Below, piece by piece: positions 23,845 through 35,383 of a stretch of 64,000 nucleotides of DNA (within the stretch, counting starts at the first letter, position 1; each line of letters starts with the position of its first letter). This stretch comes from Uranotaenia lowii (lineage: Eukaryota > Arthropoda > Insecta > Diptera > Culicidae), in contig NC_073693.1 of assembly GCF_029784155.1 (NCBI RefSeq), positions 359,181,825 to 359,245,824 of the forward strand, in the 5' to 3' direction. The notes under the pieces were generated by a model. The model was not told the DNA's origin and ran no database searches. It saw only the letters and a program-made list of their open reading frames with translations. The translations under genes were made by a program, and so were the position numbers.

Positions 23845-24490
23845 CTGATTTGCGTGGCGCAACGAAGACCTCCGCCAAGAATTAAAAATAATGTTGAGAT
23901 CCCTGATATTAAGCTTTGCGCGATGCAGACTTCCGCAAACCAGGGAGAGCAAACGGGCGCGACGAAGACCTCCGCCACGAAAGATTTGCTAGCTTGTTAG
24001 TTGAATTATTGACATGAATATTTGAGCTCCCTGATATTTCACTTTGCGCGATGCAGACTTCCGCAAAACAGGGAAAGCAAATGGGCGCGACGAAAACCTC
24101 CGCCACGAAAGATTTGATTGTTTGTTGAATTGGAATGAGTTGCGATTTCCCTGAGATTAAGCTTTGCGCGATGCAGACTTCCGCAAAACAGGGAACGCAG
24201 AAGGGCGCGACGAAGACCTCTGCCACGAATGAGTTGAATTGATGTTCCTTAGATGAATAAGTTTTGATAAGTTTTGAGATCCCTGACATGCTCTGCGCGA
24301 TGCAGATTTTCGCAAAACGGGGAATGCAGGTTGTCGCAACGAAGACCTCCGCCACAAAAAAATATTTTTTTGTTTAAATAAACATGTTAGATTACTGATA
24401 CGACGAAAAGGCGCGTGATGAAGACTTACACCAAGGGTTCAAACACTTGTCTTCAAAAAAAATCCTTGATGCGATGCATACTTCTGTTAT
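23845..24490. repeat. Dimeric ~120-130-bp minisatellite
   Basis: Four to five units with GCGATGCAGACTTCCGC landmarks at about 23919, 24047, 24167 and 24297 and a decayed one near 24470. Each unit holds two related half-units: GCGCGATGCAGACTTCCGC and GCGCGACGAAGACCTCCGC. The repeat is therefore a dimer, the simplest higher-order structure. Minus-strand frames (FAEVCIAQ, FVAEVFVAP) stay open across some units but are broken by the 128-bp spacing. Confidence 0.85.
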
Positions 24491-25161
24491 TAGAAATAAT
24501 ATTTGACGAGAGCAACAGTTTGGCACGATTTGGCTTCGCCCTAGATATTGATCCGGATCAAATAGTGTCGCAGAGTTGATAAAATCTAAAATTAAAAAGT
24601 AAACTAGAATTGTGATTACTCGTATGGAAATGAAGACTTCACTGTCAATTCATGCCATATCTAGGCCTAGTTTTCCGTTCGTTGCAAACGAATGTAGGTA
24701 CGTAACTTTAATGTATTTTCGCTATAGCGGTGATTTTTGTAGAAAAAGTATTATGCTTGGAGAAATTTATAACCAACTTCAAGGCTGCGGCAATTCCAAA
24801 GATGGTGTGGGAGTTTTCCAAATGGCCACATGAAACCGATGCGAACAGTTTGCTAGCTAAGGTTTCATTAACCTGCTCGGTAGTGGAAGTTGCTTGGTTC
24901 GATTTGGGTACCGTCAAGTACGTGACATGTAATGTGAAAAATTAACTGGAAATAAACGAAGCTGAGTAACGTAGATGTCCATTACGTAAAAACAAGAATA
25001 AACCTTCTCAGGTGTAGAATACCATGTGGAAGATTTCGTTAGTTAAACCAGAGGTTAAACTTAGTCTAGCTTTTGTTCATCGAATAAAAATGATAAAAGA
25101 TGACATGAAAATGCATTTGTTTGAAACATGAAACTTGTATTTAAGCTCGTTATAATGTATA
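24491..25161. other. Intergenic
   Basis: Short opposed frames only (24612-24945); no motif, repeat or structured element seen. Confidence 0.5.
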
Positions 25162-27073
25162 CAGTAGTTTTTCGATTTTATCACTGTTCGATTTTATCAA
25201 TACTCGCCAAATTCACGCTCGATTTTATCACGGTTATTGTTTCGATTTTATCACGCTTTTTAAGAAATCATTCAAAAACCATTTCCAGGACCTAAATTTT
25301 TGTTCAAAAGCGTAGAACGTCTTTGTTTATGATATTTTTTTATTGTTTATGTTATGGTATATAGGTATTCAATAATATGAAAATGCCATTGAACTGCTTA
25401 TTTTAGCTGTATAGTGTTTAAAATCGTCATTTGGATTTTTAAAACACTTGTAATAATCGACAAGTATTGTAAGTATTTGAACGTTACGCTAATGCTAGTG
25501 TTATTATTTGTGCTTGGATTGTCGCTCTAAAAATTAAACTTTTTGGTTGTGCAAATCATATAAAATGTGGGTGAATTTAATCTATTTTTAAAAAGAGATA
25601 AGTGTCTCTTAATTCTTTGTTGAATTTGTTTATTTGAAAGGGTGGCCTGCGTAATCCTGGTCGGCAACCTCTAGTAATGTCTGAATGGATGATTTTGAAA
25701 GATCAAAATGAAATTCTGCTAGCTTTGCCTTAAAATATGTAAAAAGGACTAAGGATTCTGTTTTTTCCATAAAGCAAATTTCGAGAAACACACTTTAGAA
25801 GTCTACGTTGGGCAAATTTCAAAATATTTTTCGAAAAGATATACTTTTTAGTTAATCAAAGGTGTGGAGATTAAAATATTGCAATTTAAAATTTGAAGAA
25901 GATATTTTTTAATGCATTTTTCTTTAGGCGGCATCCATAAATTACGTAACGCAAATACTGCACTTTTTTGACCCCCTCTCCCCCGTATGTCACAAATCGT
26001 AACGCTTCGACGTACCCCCCTATGAAAATTACGTAACGCTAATAGCTACCCCCCCCCCCCATTATTTTTAAATACTGATTTTCGATGGTAAAAAAAAATT
26101 TAAAATAAATTTTTTTAACGTTCTTCATAACGAAATCAATATCTATCCATATCGCTTCATTGATGATAATTCTCTGATAAAATAAATTGAATGTCTCATT
26201 ACGATTTGCTCTGTGCTTGTTAACTGATGATCTATCTTGTTTACTTTATTTTGTTCAAGGAGCAAAAATTGTTACGCAACCAAAATTGCATTTTTTTATC
26301 AATTGAGAGAAAAAATAGAATAATTTCCGTATTAAGGTTGAATTGAGTTCATGGGGATAAGTGTACCTAATATTCGATTTTCCAACAGTTATTTCACGGA
26401 TATTCAATACACATTTTAAGGAATCTACCTATATCAGAATCTTTGAAGAGAAAAGGTTCCAATCCAGTATCAATCATGTTGAAGCTCACAATTTATAAGC
26501 TGATTTTGGTTTGCTTATCATTCTGCTAAAATTGCATTACATCAAAATAGCTGCGATGAAACTGAAATTTGTAAGAAAAAATCGTTACGTAACGATGAGC
26601 ATACCTCCCCCCCTCCCCTATGTCACAATTCGTAACACTCGAGCTTACTCCCCCCCCCCCTAGGAGCGTTACGTAATTTATGGATGCCCCATTAAACTAT
26701 TTTTTCAAAATCGAAACAAAAGCTAACGACTGTTAAATTTACATGAAAAACTAAAGAATTCACTTTAATTAGATGTAGACTATCAAATGGATATATTACA
26801 TGGTTTTATTTCAAGAAAAAATCTTTATTTCTGTAGAAAAAAATAATTTTAACTGAAAACGATCCTTTGTGTTCAGTAATCTTTGTTTGATGTAAATCTT
26901 ATGGTCAATAGTCGTTGATATAAAGCATTTCCACTACTGAAAACATTATAAAATATTGATTATAGGCAATAAAAATACTTTTTTCCACTTTAATTTTAGT
27001 TTCGCCATATTCACGGTTTCGCCATATTCACGGTGAAATTTTTTTTGATCGTGATAAAATCGAAAAACTACTG
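25162..27073. mobile_element. Pogo/Tc1-mariner-like non-autonomous element, TA target site
   Basis: The left end CAGTAGTTTTTCGATTTTAT (to about 25184) is the exact inverse of the right end, closing at CTACTG (27073). Both sides are flanked by TA. The left subterminal region repeats TTCGATTTTATCAC several times, typical of pogo-like termini. No transposase frame remains in the 1.9 kb, and a second element is nested inside (25927-26690). Confidence 0.8.
25927..26690. mobile_element. MITE-like TIR element nested in the pogo-like element
   Basis: The ends GGCATCCATAAATTACGTAA (left, starting about 25930) and its reverse complement (right, to 26690) are identical over about 24 bases. Just inside each end lies a C-rich block with TATGTCACAA.TCGTAAC, in direct rather than inverted orientation. 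The interior is AT-rich and non-coding. No unambiguous target duplication was found (TTA is possible). Confidence 0.75.
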
Positions 27074-27860
27074 TATAGCTAAATCAGATTATAATGTATG
27101 AGAGTTAATTGTATCATGCAGGTTGTATTAAATGAAAAAGAATCAGATAAAGTACGTAGAACTGATTCTTCGCAGCAATAAGTGAAAGTGTTTCGTAGTA
27201 TCGAAGCTTCCTGTCGATCTTGTTTTTCATAAACAAAGTTTCACGAACTCACGAACAACGTTTCGCACGAACTTTGAATATATGTACATATAGTATTTTG
27301 CACGTTTTGCTTTACTAAACTGACTACTAAACTTATTGACCGAATGTGAGCTTCGAGTAATAGAAGAGTGGGCCTGCTGTGCAGGAGAAGATCCTTACGG
27401 CCATTATCATTTTGGTAAGCAGTCTGTTCATCTATTATTACAAGGATTGACCTGGTAAATCCCTCGGGGTGCTGGATCCGTTTCGCAGATTTTGCTAAAT
27501 TCTGGTTGTGAAATGGTCTAAGTCTTGTCTCGAATTTTCTTCTTGGTGTAGTTCCCGACTCCTTATTTTTGAACACACTTAGGGAAAGCAGTTTCTCAAA
27601 TTCAGTACGGATCGGCATATTTTTCCTCTGAAGGCTAAGGATGATCCAGAGAATGTGAAATCCAAGTTCACTACCAAGCATCCCACCAGAGTTTTGTTAC
27701 ATGGAACGATTGCTTCGAATGATTCTTTGGCCTACGAGCAGTCTAGATTTGAACCCCCTCAATTTTTTTTTATGTGAGCGTATCTTCAAGCGAAGGCCTG
27801 TTGATCGTCTCACCCAAGTGTCGATTCTTTGAAGGCTTCCATCTCAGAGGTGCTTGTATC
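27074..27860. other. Intergenic with an unassigned minus-strand frame
   Basis: A 146-codon minus-strand frame at 27241-27681 is the longest non-repetitive one here besides the TRIM gene. It contains charged stretches (TEFEKLLSLSVFKNKESG) but no domain I recognise. It may be a decayed transposon protein or chance. Confidence 0.25.
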
Positions 27861-28735
27861 CCATTTACCCGAAAACTTTGGCCTAGATTGAATTTTTCCC
27901 AGAATGACAAATATCCGAAATCAAACCCCAGAATGAATCATTTCCCAGAAAAACATTCCCCAGAATGCACCATTTACCAGAAATTTGTTTCCCAGAATGG
28001 AACATTTCCCAGAATTGCACAAATCCCAGATTTTTTGCTCTAGTATTTTTTATTGGTTTTTGCCTAATGAATTCTTGAAAATTTCATATGATTCGAAATA
28101 TAATTTTTTCAATATGATTTTTAAAATTAAACTACAGGTTCGAAATTTTCCACATTTATTTTAGAACCAATATTGTGCTTTGTTTATGGTTTTAGTACTT
28201 TAATTGATTAAATGGTCCTTTAAAACCCGTTTTGGTATTTGACTCCTCCCGCTGCGCGTTCGAACTTGAAAGACATTTTGTCCTTCACACTGTCGCGTGG
28301 CGGGCAGGGCTAAGGGATCACCCCTAGCTTTCATGCGGACCTAGGAAGCCCGGCAGACCTAGACCAATGTATTAGGGCCGCCGCTTCTGACGGCGGATCG
28401 ACGGCCACCTCGGATTTGGGAGCTTTGGCGGCTTTGTGCCGTCGGCCCCTTCATCCTCGTTGATTGCGGCTTTGCCGCAAAAGATTACTGTTATGGGAAC
28501 TCAATTTTTGTTGAAAATCTATTTTAATTTTTTTTGAATTTCAGGTTGGATAAATATATTTAATTTTCTGGGAAATGGTTCATTCTGGTTAAATTTTTCT
28601 GGGAAAAGATTCATTCCGGGAAAAAAAATCTGGTTAATACTGCATTCTGGAAAAAAAAATTCTGGGGAACTGGATTTCTGGCGATTGAAATTTTGGTGAT
28701 TTTTCATTCTGGGCAATGGTTTTCGGTAAAATGGA
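27861..28735. mobile_element. Foldback element with CCCAGAATG tandem-repeat arms
   Basis: The left arm (about 27861-28032) is a string of degenerate TTTCCCAGAATG units. The right arm (about 28545-28735) is the same string inverted (CATTCTGGGAAA). The extreme ends CCATTTACCCGAAAAC and GTTTTCGGTAAAATGG also pair. The spacer holds a GC-rich island (28241-28480). No coding frame. It is a foldback (snapback) element with repetitive arms; family unknown. Confidence 0.7.
28241..28480. other. GC-rich island in the foldback spacer
   Basis: About 240 bp of clearly GC-rich sequence in otherwise AT-rich DNA. It contains perfect short hairpins: CCGCCG-loop-CGGCGG near 28378-28396 and TTGCGGC-TTT-GCCGCAA at 28464-28480. 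No tRNA, rRNA or protein motif is recognised. Possibly captured foreign sequence or a structured RNA gene. Confidence 0.5.
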
Positions 28736-28933
28736 GTACAATCCTCTGAGGTGTGAGCATCAATGTCAGAGGCTAATATTATCGCGCCAGCACTAAATTT
28801 TACTTCCGAAGTCCGGACTTCCGACTTCCGACAAAGGAAAATGAAGTACTTGATTGTTGGAAGTCTGTGTTCAGCCGTTTCTGAAAATTTTATTCAATTC
28901 CCAATGTTGCGAAGTTTTGCTTATGTTGACACA

Positions 28934-29947
28934 CACGGAAAATAATATAAAAGATAAAATTTACCGACAAGCAGACGTATTTATTTTCCATCCATCTTTC
29001 TCGGTAAATTTTACCTTTTTTTCATTCTCCTAGCAAAAAGGTTAATTTTACCTTTTTTTCAATCAATTAGCATAAAGGTAAATTTAACCTTTTTTCATTC
29101 ACCTAGCAAAAAGGTAAATTTTACATTTTGGGATTCACTGACCAAAAAGTTACATTCTTCCGGTTTCTCATTCACTGACTAAAAAGGTTCTGTTCTGGCT
29201 TGTAACCAAATAATAAAAAAAATACAATGATTTGATTTTTATTTAAGATTATTGTTTTGGGAATCTATGATTGAAATAAAGTTCTTCTTTTTGACGATCC
29301 AGCTAGGTCAACTTCGTTATTTTTGCTTGAAATTTCCGTTTTGCCATATGAAAACAGTTTTGTCTTCTCTCGCACATCAACCCTGCCTTCTTCGTGTCTT
29401 TTCGCAAAAACATAGCAGCTAAATTCTAAATAAATCTAAATTCGTTAGCACATTCATTCTTTCCTCCGTTTGACTCATCCGGCCAGTCTGTATGTGGCTG
29501 TTTCGGAATAATGTGGAAAACACTTCGAAGTTCACCGGGTCAATTTTTAATGGAAGCAAAGTTAATGAGAACTAGCACAACTAAATGAAATGCTTCCCTT
29601 ACCGCTCTGTTCCGATTATCATATTTTGCACACGAATGCAAAACTTGTTCCTTGATTAAATAACAGCTAAGATAAGAGCCACGCTACAAGTAAGTTTCAC
29701 CTAGAAGAGGTGGAAATTACCTTTTTTGGATTTACTTTTTCTCAGTGAATTTAAACTTTTTATTCTGCTCAATTCAAGGAAACTTCACCATGCTACGAGG
29801 TTAATTTTACCTTTTTTGAATATACCTTTTTTCTCGGTGAGTTCTACTTTTTTGTCAGCTCGATTTAGGTAAACTTTACCTCATAGTGAGGTGAGTTTCA
29901 CCTTGACGAAGTAAAAGTAACCTTTTCGGATTTTATTATTTTCCGTG
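28934..29947. mobile_element. TIR element, CACGGAAAATAATA ends
   Basis: The left end CACGGAAAATAATA and the right end TATTATTTTCCGTG are perfect 14-bp inverted repeats. The left third holds repeats of the type AAAAAGGTAAATTTTACC separated by CATTCACCTAGC. Related units recur near the right end. No transposase frame. The CAC(G/T)G ends suggest a CACTA-like/Chapaev-type origin, but the target duplication is not clear. Confidence 0.65.
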
Positions 29948-30412
29948 CATAGAAAAAAAAGATGTCCAGTATCAGAGTTAAAGCAAACACTAGCGGCACC
30001 AAGTCCTTCATAGAAATGTTTAGATTAGTTAGGGAGCTTTTAGAAAGCTTTTGAAAACGGCTATACATTTGTCCTAACTACAAAACGTCAAACATTCATC
30101 TGACATCGCGGATTCGCGAGTAGGCCTTGGCCGAGTGTGGTAGCGTTTGTTCTCGTCTCGTTGATTTTTTGTCAGCGTATTTTTGTGAAGAGGAAAATTA
30201 TTAATCGAGACAAATCATCGAATTTTGAAAGATTTTTATATAAAGAAAAGCAAAAAAGTCAAAGAGTAATAGAAGATTCCAGTATAAAATAAGAAATCGG
30301 TCTGATCTCTTGAGCGTTCTGTTTTTGTTTCTGGAGTGTAATCGCTGCTTTTTCGGAAGGAGTAAAATTTGGAATTTCACAATTACCTTTTTATCAACAT
30401 TTTCTCGCATGG

Positions 30413-30590
30413 AAAATAGTAGATTTGGAGATTGAAGTTGTATCAAATATTATCGAAATCAGTTTAAATAGAAAATGGGTTTAAAAAGGTTTAAATTTCA
30501 TCTCATATTTTGAAATTTTTCAAAATATTTCAAATTTAGTTCAATGAGATCAAATTGGAAAAAAGGGCACCCTTCCCTTCGCACCACTCT
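30413..30590 (+). repeat. Dispersed repeat, copy 2 (partner at 1540-1705)
   Basis: Matches the stretch at 1540-1705 in the same orientation, with shared AGATTGAAGTT, ATCGAAAT and TTCAATGAGATCA blocks and an extra AT-rich insert in the middle. Confidence 0.45.
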
Positions 30591-31295
30591 TTTAAAAAGA
30601 TCGTTTTTAAATAGATATTAATGTTTATTTTATTGAACAATTTTCGTAAAATTGGTTAATAACACCCCCTAACCTGTCCCCCTCTAGGATCGTGCCTGGC
30701 TAAGGCAGTGTATGTCTTTCATATATTTCTGCAGGGGGTGTGACACTTCTAGAATTCTATCAGTTTAAAAAAACCAGAACAGATAAGGATTAAACGCTGA
30801 GAATTCGTGCGTTTCAAAAGTTATTCTCTACGTGGATAATTATATCTGGGATGCATTGCATCAAAAGTTACAATGACTTTCCTAAATGGGGTATACCCAA
30901 TTTTAACCAATTTCTACCGAAATATTGCCTTCTCACAGTCGCGAAAATTTCGCATTGAAGTTAAAAGTTCATGATCGAATTTTGAAAACCGACCATATAC
31001 ATTTTGTAGATTAACCTCAAAAAACAGAGCTGTACCAAATCTCAGTTCAATCAGACCTGATTTAAGGGTGCCTCAAAACGCTCGAGATTCGGATTTTTTT
31101 ACCCTCAAAAATCACAAAAGGGGGGGGGGCAAATAAAGGAATGGGATAAACAAACCCAAGAGGCTTGAAATCTCAAATAAAACAACATCCAAAGGAAATT
31201 AGAAAAATCGAAATTTTAATATTGATGCCAAATGATTAGGAAATGCATTGAACGTCGAGATCTGGTGTTATCTCGAAAAAATTGTTGGCCTAAAT

Positions 31296-31350
31296 TCGGC
31301 TTTCTGGGATTTAGCCATTTTTCGAAAAACGGCTAAGTCCAGAAAGTCGA
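31296..31350. other. Compact hairpin (precursor-miRNA-sized)
   Basis: TCGGCTTTCTGGGATTTAGCC at 31296-31316 (written here one base over its 20-base core) pairs with GGCTAAGTCCAGAAAGTCGA at 31331-31350. Only one mismatch and one bulge occur, around a 14-base loop. The size is close to a miRNA precursor, but expression is unknown and it may be the core of a tiny MITE. Confidence 0.5.
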
Positions 31351-32493
31351 TTTTTTTCCAAAAAAAATTTTTTTTATGCAACCTCAGATTTCGACGTTTT
31401 ATGTGTTTTCAAGGCATTTGGCAACAACATTAAAATTCCGATTAAGCAGATTTCCTTTGTTTTATTATTTTTTTTGTTTATTTAAAACGGCTCCTACCGT
31501 AAGTTTTAATGAGCCAAACTCTTGTTTTTGATTTTACAAATTCATTATTTTAACCTAGTATAGTTTGTAACGGGCCGTAGTAGGCAAAGTGGTAATATCC
31601 GTAGTATTTCCGAATCATAAAAAGAACATGTATCATGTCAGTCTTACTGAGAATGGATCATTTTGTACTGAAGTGTAAGTTTTCGGTAAAATGAAATTCC
31701 ACCCATAAGGACTACAGAATAACTTATCGTTATTCTGACAGTCATCATGAGTTACCAATGGAGACTTTCCTTTGGGAAGTTGGAAAATGGAGTTTTCTTG
31801 GGACCAAAAACAAGAAAACGGGGCTCTTAGCCATCTGGTACTTGAGTTTGGAAGACATTCTTTGAAGTTAGCTGCGTTTTAAACAAATTCGTAAGGCGGT
31901 TTTTATACTGTCTTCAAGTATTTTCACCCGTTTAATCGGTCCCAATTATACGCGCCGCGCAAAAAAGTGTCTGCGAATATCTCGGGAGTTAACGGCCTGG
32001 CTCATCGTTCCGGCAGCCAACCCCAGTCCGGGAAGTTCTCTGGCGGTAGCTTGTGTGCAAGTGTAAGGACGATTTGCATTTTAGTTACCTTTGTGAAGTT
32101 CTTTTTAAGCATTGTGTTTGGTTTTTTTATGATACGGAAAACTACGACTATTACCGCGGCAACTAAGTTCGTGTACCTACACAAACTTCCCTCATTTCGC
32201 CAACCCCATTTTGTTAAGTCTTCTTTGGAAGCCCACCCCTGGGAAGAAAGTCCGGGTTTTAAGCGACTTCAGCACATCAACTTTTTTTAGTTGTTGGCGC
32301 TTAAGTGCTGTTAAGTTGAACTACGCAATTTTACTTTTTATTTACTTTCCTTTAGCACAAAGTGTGATTCGGTCCTGATTAAAATCAGTGACTGTTGGTT
32401 TTTGAGAGTTATATCGTCTTGTTTCAATTTCGGACTCCGAACGAAATCGAGACGGTACAAGTTGAAGAAAAAAGAATAAAGAAAAGGGAAAAG

Positions 32494-32790
32494 GAATTTA
32501 CGAAGATCTATAGATTTAAGGTAAAGGCATAATTCGAACATGTAATCTAGGTCTACCGCAGCCAACACATCCCTCACTGGAACGTTAGGTGGTTTCCATC
32601 GGGCTCGAAGGGAGTCTATTAAGTTCTCTCTGGCGATAAGGTGGTCCTAACAAGACCAAACAAGATGCTCGACATCATGGTAACCTTGGCCAGAACCACA
32701 CAAATTGCTGCTAGCGAGATTTACACGGAAGAGTAACGCGTCTAAGGAGCAATGATTGGACATGAGACGGGAAAATGTAAATGTAAAATG
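32494..32790 (-). pseudogene. C-terminal fragment of a Jockey-like non-LTR retrotransposon
   Basis: The minus strand encodes the conserved C-terminal tail of mosquito Jockey-like pol proteins: a Cys/His block (LCGSGQGYHDVEHLVWSC), then RENLIDSLRARWKPPNVPVR, DVLAAVDLDYM and LYLKSIDL. A stop codon directly after the Cys/His block (WSC*DHL) shows that it is dead. The upstream endonuclease and reverse transcriptase are absent. The 3' UTR may continue toward 32000. Confidence 0.8.
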
Positions 32791-32859
32791 CGTAAATTTT
32801 GATTCAACCGATTGAACTTTCCAAAAATTTTACACCAGTTAGACTGAGTCAATTTGGGG

Positions 32860-33270
32860 TCATTTTTGAATTTCTCAAATCCTGGGGTCTGAAAAGCTTG
32901 GTTTTTGTTCAAAAGTCATCTATGCTTTTTTTTGCAGAATTTTTAAGTAACTTTCACATGAGAAAATTTTAACTTAAATAACTTTCTTGTCTAATAAGAT
33001 ACGAAGGTTTTGGACTAAGTGGTTCAGCGGAAAATTTACTTTAGAGAATTTATAAATTGGCACACAGCCTATTACCAGGCTCGGTGCCACAGAAGAAACA
33101 AAAATGATGTTGATTTTTCAGTACAAAATATTCAATTTTCCTATACAAATTCAAAATTTCAAATTTACTCATGTAAACGTTACTTACAAATTCTGCAAAA
33201 AATCATGGATGAGTTTAAAATTAAAACGAAGCCTTTAAGACCCCAGTGTTTGAGAAATTCAAAAATGACC
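32860..33270. repeat. Inverted repeat with ~103-bp arms
   Basis: The arms 32860-32962 and 33168-33270 are imperfect reverse complements. Matched blocks include GGTCATTTTTGAATTTCTCA, CTGGGGTCT, TTTTTGCAGAATTT and ACATGAG. The 205-bp spacer has a small hairpin of its own. A decayed TIR element or a source of double-stranded RNA; no target duplication identified. Confidence 0.65.
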
Positions 33271-33917
33271 TTATTCGATAAGTCTAGTTTCATATCCCAA
33301 ATTTTAACATGTATTGAGTACTTTCCGAGATATTGCAGTTTGAATGGTGAAAGTCGAAAAACACCGATTTTCTTAGAACTGCTATATCTCTGATAAAAAA
33401 TTTGATAGAAACTTCAAATTTAGTCAAGTCGTTAGTCGACTGGCTGCCGCACACGACGACACGGCATCTCAGCCGTCGTGTGTGTGTGCGTGTGGTGAGG
33501 ATCATGGAGGGAGATTAACGCCTCGGAAGGCCTATAGGTCGAGAGAGTGTGGCGAATCGAAATTATCGGCTACACAATAATTGTTCTAGCGTTAATAAAA
33601 AATTTGAACAAAACTTTCATCAGTCTAAAACAATTTCATTTATGGTTTTCGTTAACTTAAAGCAGTTTGATTTTACCAATGGTAATTCTTTTCCTCAGAA
33701 GCTCTCTTCCTCCTCTAATGCGGCCTTGATCATTGCGTTTTTTGAAAGTAAAGTAAATCAGCTGAAATTAGGCACTGGGCACTTCTGGCAGGCATAGAGA
33801 CGATTTCAGCCCCCAAGATTTCATTCCGGAACTAGACTTTTTTTTTGCAAAATCTGTGAAAGCTGTGATTTTTTCCAAAATTCTGTGCTCTGTAACACAG
33901 ATTCTGTGATAAAAATT
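33271..33917. other. Intergenic with a GC-rich hairpin
   Basis: A strong imperfect hairpin lies near 33446-33490 (GCACACGACGACACGGC pairing with GCCGTCGTGTGTGTGTGC). The remaining sequence is AT-rich with short unsupported frames. Confidence 0.45.
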
Positions 33918-34990
33918 GAGGCTGGGTCATTCGGCCGAAAGTCATGAGGCCGAAAGCCATTCGGCCGAAGGTCATTCAGCCGATGGACGTTAAGCCAAAT
34001 GGGCTATCTGGCCGAACAGGACACTAGGCCGAATAGGTTATTCGGCCGACGGTTATCCAGCCGAATGCTGTTAGGCCGAAAGGATTCTAGGCCGAAAAGT
34101 CGTTTGGCCGAATGCTCATTAGGCCGAAAGGTTGTAAAGCCGAATGTTCGTAAGGCCGAATTTTTGCTGGGCCGAAAGATCGTTAGGTCGAATAGTCATT
34201 AGGATGAATAATCGTCGGGCCAAATGGTCGTAAGGGCGAATGGATGCGAGAAGGTCGTTGGGACGAATTTATGCTAGGCCTATAAGACATATTATCGCTT
34301 TCTTGCATGTTTGGCCGAATAGTCATCAGGCCGAATGATCATCTGGCCCAATGGATGCAAGGCCGGATTCGACCATTCGGCTTTTATGACCACGGCCTAT
34401 CGTATCATTCGGCCTTGTGACCATTCGGCCTTATGAACATTTGGTCTATCGTCCATTCGGTCTAACATCCATTCGGCCTAATGACCATTCGGCCTCATGA
34501 CCATTCGGCCTAGCATGCAGACAAGTGTAAAAGATTTGTTATTGACCTAGCAACCATTCATGACGATCATTCAGACTTATGACCATTCGGCCTAACGACC
34601 TTTCGGCCTAGAATCCATTCGGCCTTACGACCATTCAGCCTAGTGACCATTAGGCCTAACGGCCTTTCGGCCTTGCAACCATTCGGCCTTACGACCATTC
34701 GGGCTCATGACCACCAGTCGGCCTAATGACCATTCGGCTAAATAACCATTCGGCCAAATAACCATTCGGCCTAACGACCATTCGGCCTAACGACCATTCG
34801 GCCAATCGTCCATTTGGCCTGATGTCCATTCGGCTAAATTACCATTCGGCCTAACATCCATTCGGCCAAATAATATTCGGCCTAATGTCCCATTCGGCCT
34901 GTTGTCCTATTCGGCCGAATATCCGTCGGCCTTTTACCCATTCGGCCTAGCGACCTTCGGCCTAACATCTTTCGGCCGAATGTCCGGCCC
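33918..34990. mobile_element. Foldback element with GGCCGAATG tandem-repeat arms
   Basis: From 33918 to about 34340 degenerate ~21-bp units of the type GGCCGAATGGTCATTA run in one orientation. From about 34362 to 34985 the same units run inverted (CATTCGGCCTAATGACC). Both ends carry CTGGG next to CATTCGGCCGAAAG. The whole ~1.07 kb can fold back on itself. No protein. The architecture matches 27861-28735 but with an unrelated repeat unit. Confidence 0.8.
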
Positions 34991-35349
34991 CAGTGAAAAT
35001 TTGCTCGAAATTCTGTGAAAATAAAGATTTTTCTATGATTTCGACAAACCTCTATGATTTCGACCAAACCTTGACCCTAATGTGCTTGCTGACCTTAATC
35101 AAGTATCATTATCAAAAAGCAAAAAAATACGCCTACCTGTATGAATGATTCAAGACTATTTTTGTGCAAAACGGGCAACACTGCCCTTTACACCACACGC
35201 ACTTTTGCCTACTTCCGGGCGCATCCAACTGAGTACCAAGCCGGTGTCAAATCGAATCTCGAAAAACGCGCCTGCGCGCTCGGGAACTCATTTTCCGTAA
35301 GCCGTGTGTGACAGGACAGGACCACGGCCTGGCCGGTGCGTGATCGTCT
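34991..35349. other. Upstream flank of the putative promoter
   Basis: AT-rich to about 35150, then increasingly GC-rich and CpG-containing toward 35350. No TATA box seen at the expected distance. Confidence 0.4.
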
Positions 35350-35383
35350 TCAGTTTTTCGTAACTCGTCTCACATTTCGGATC
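35350..35383 (+). promoter_or_regulatory. Putative TATA-less core promoter: Inr plus DPE
   Basis: TCAGTT at 35350-35355 matches the insect initiator consensus, putting the A (+1) at 35352. GGATC at 35379-35383 fits the downstream promoter element consensus at exactly +28 to +32. The sequence around it is GC-rich and TATA-less. The exact Inr-DPE spacing is what gives the call weight, but both motifs are short. Confidence 0.45.

Larger units (their letters stand above)
29948..32490. other. Intergenic
   Basis: Apart from the dispersed repeat at 30413-30590 and the short hairpin at 31296-31350, only AT-rich sequence and unsupported short frames (for example 31967-32290 +). Confidence 0.5.

Noticed and set aside
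27241..27681. 146-codon minus frame as a host gene
   Set aside because: No domain, no splice or promoter context, surrounding DNA is transposon-rich. Kept only as an unassigned frame.
33918..34990. CRISPR-like array
   Set aside because: The ~21-bp units are degenerate, have no unique spacers of constant length and flip orientation midway; it is a foldback element in a eukaryotic genome.
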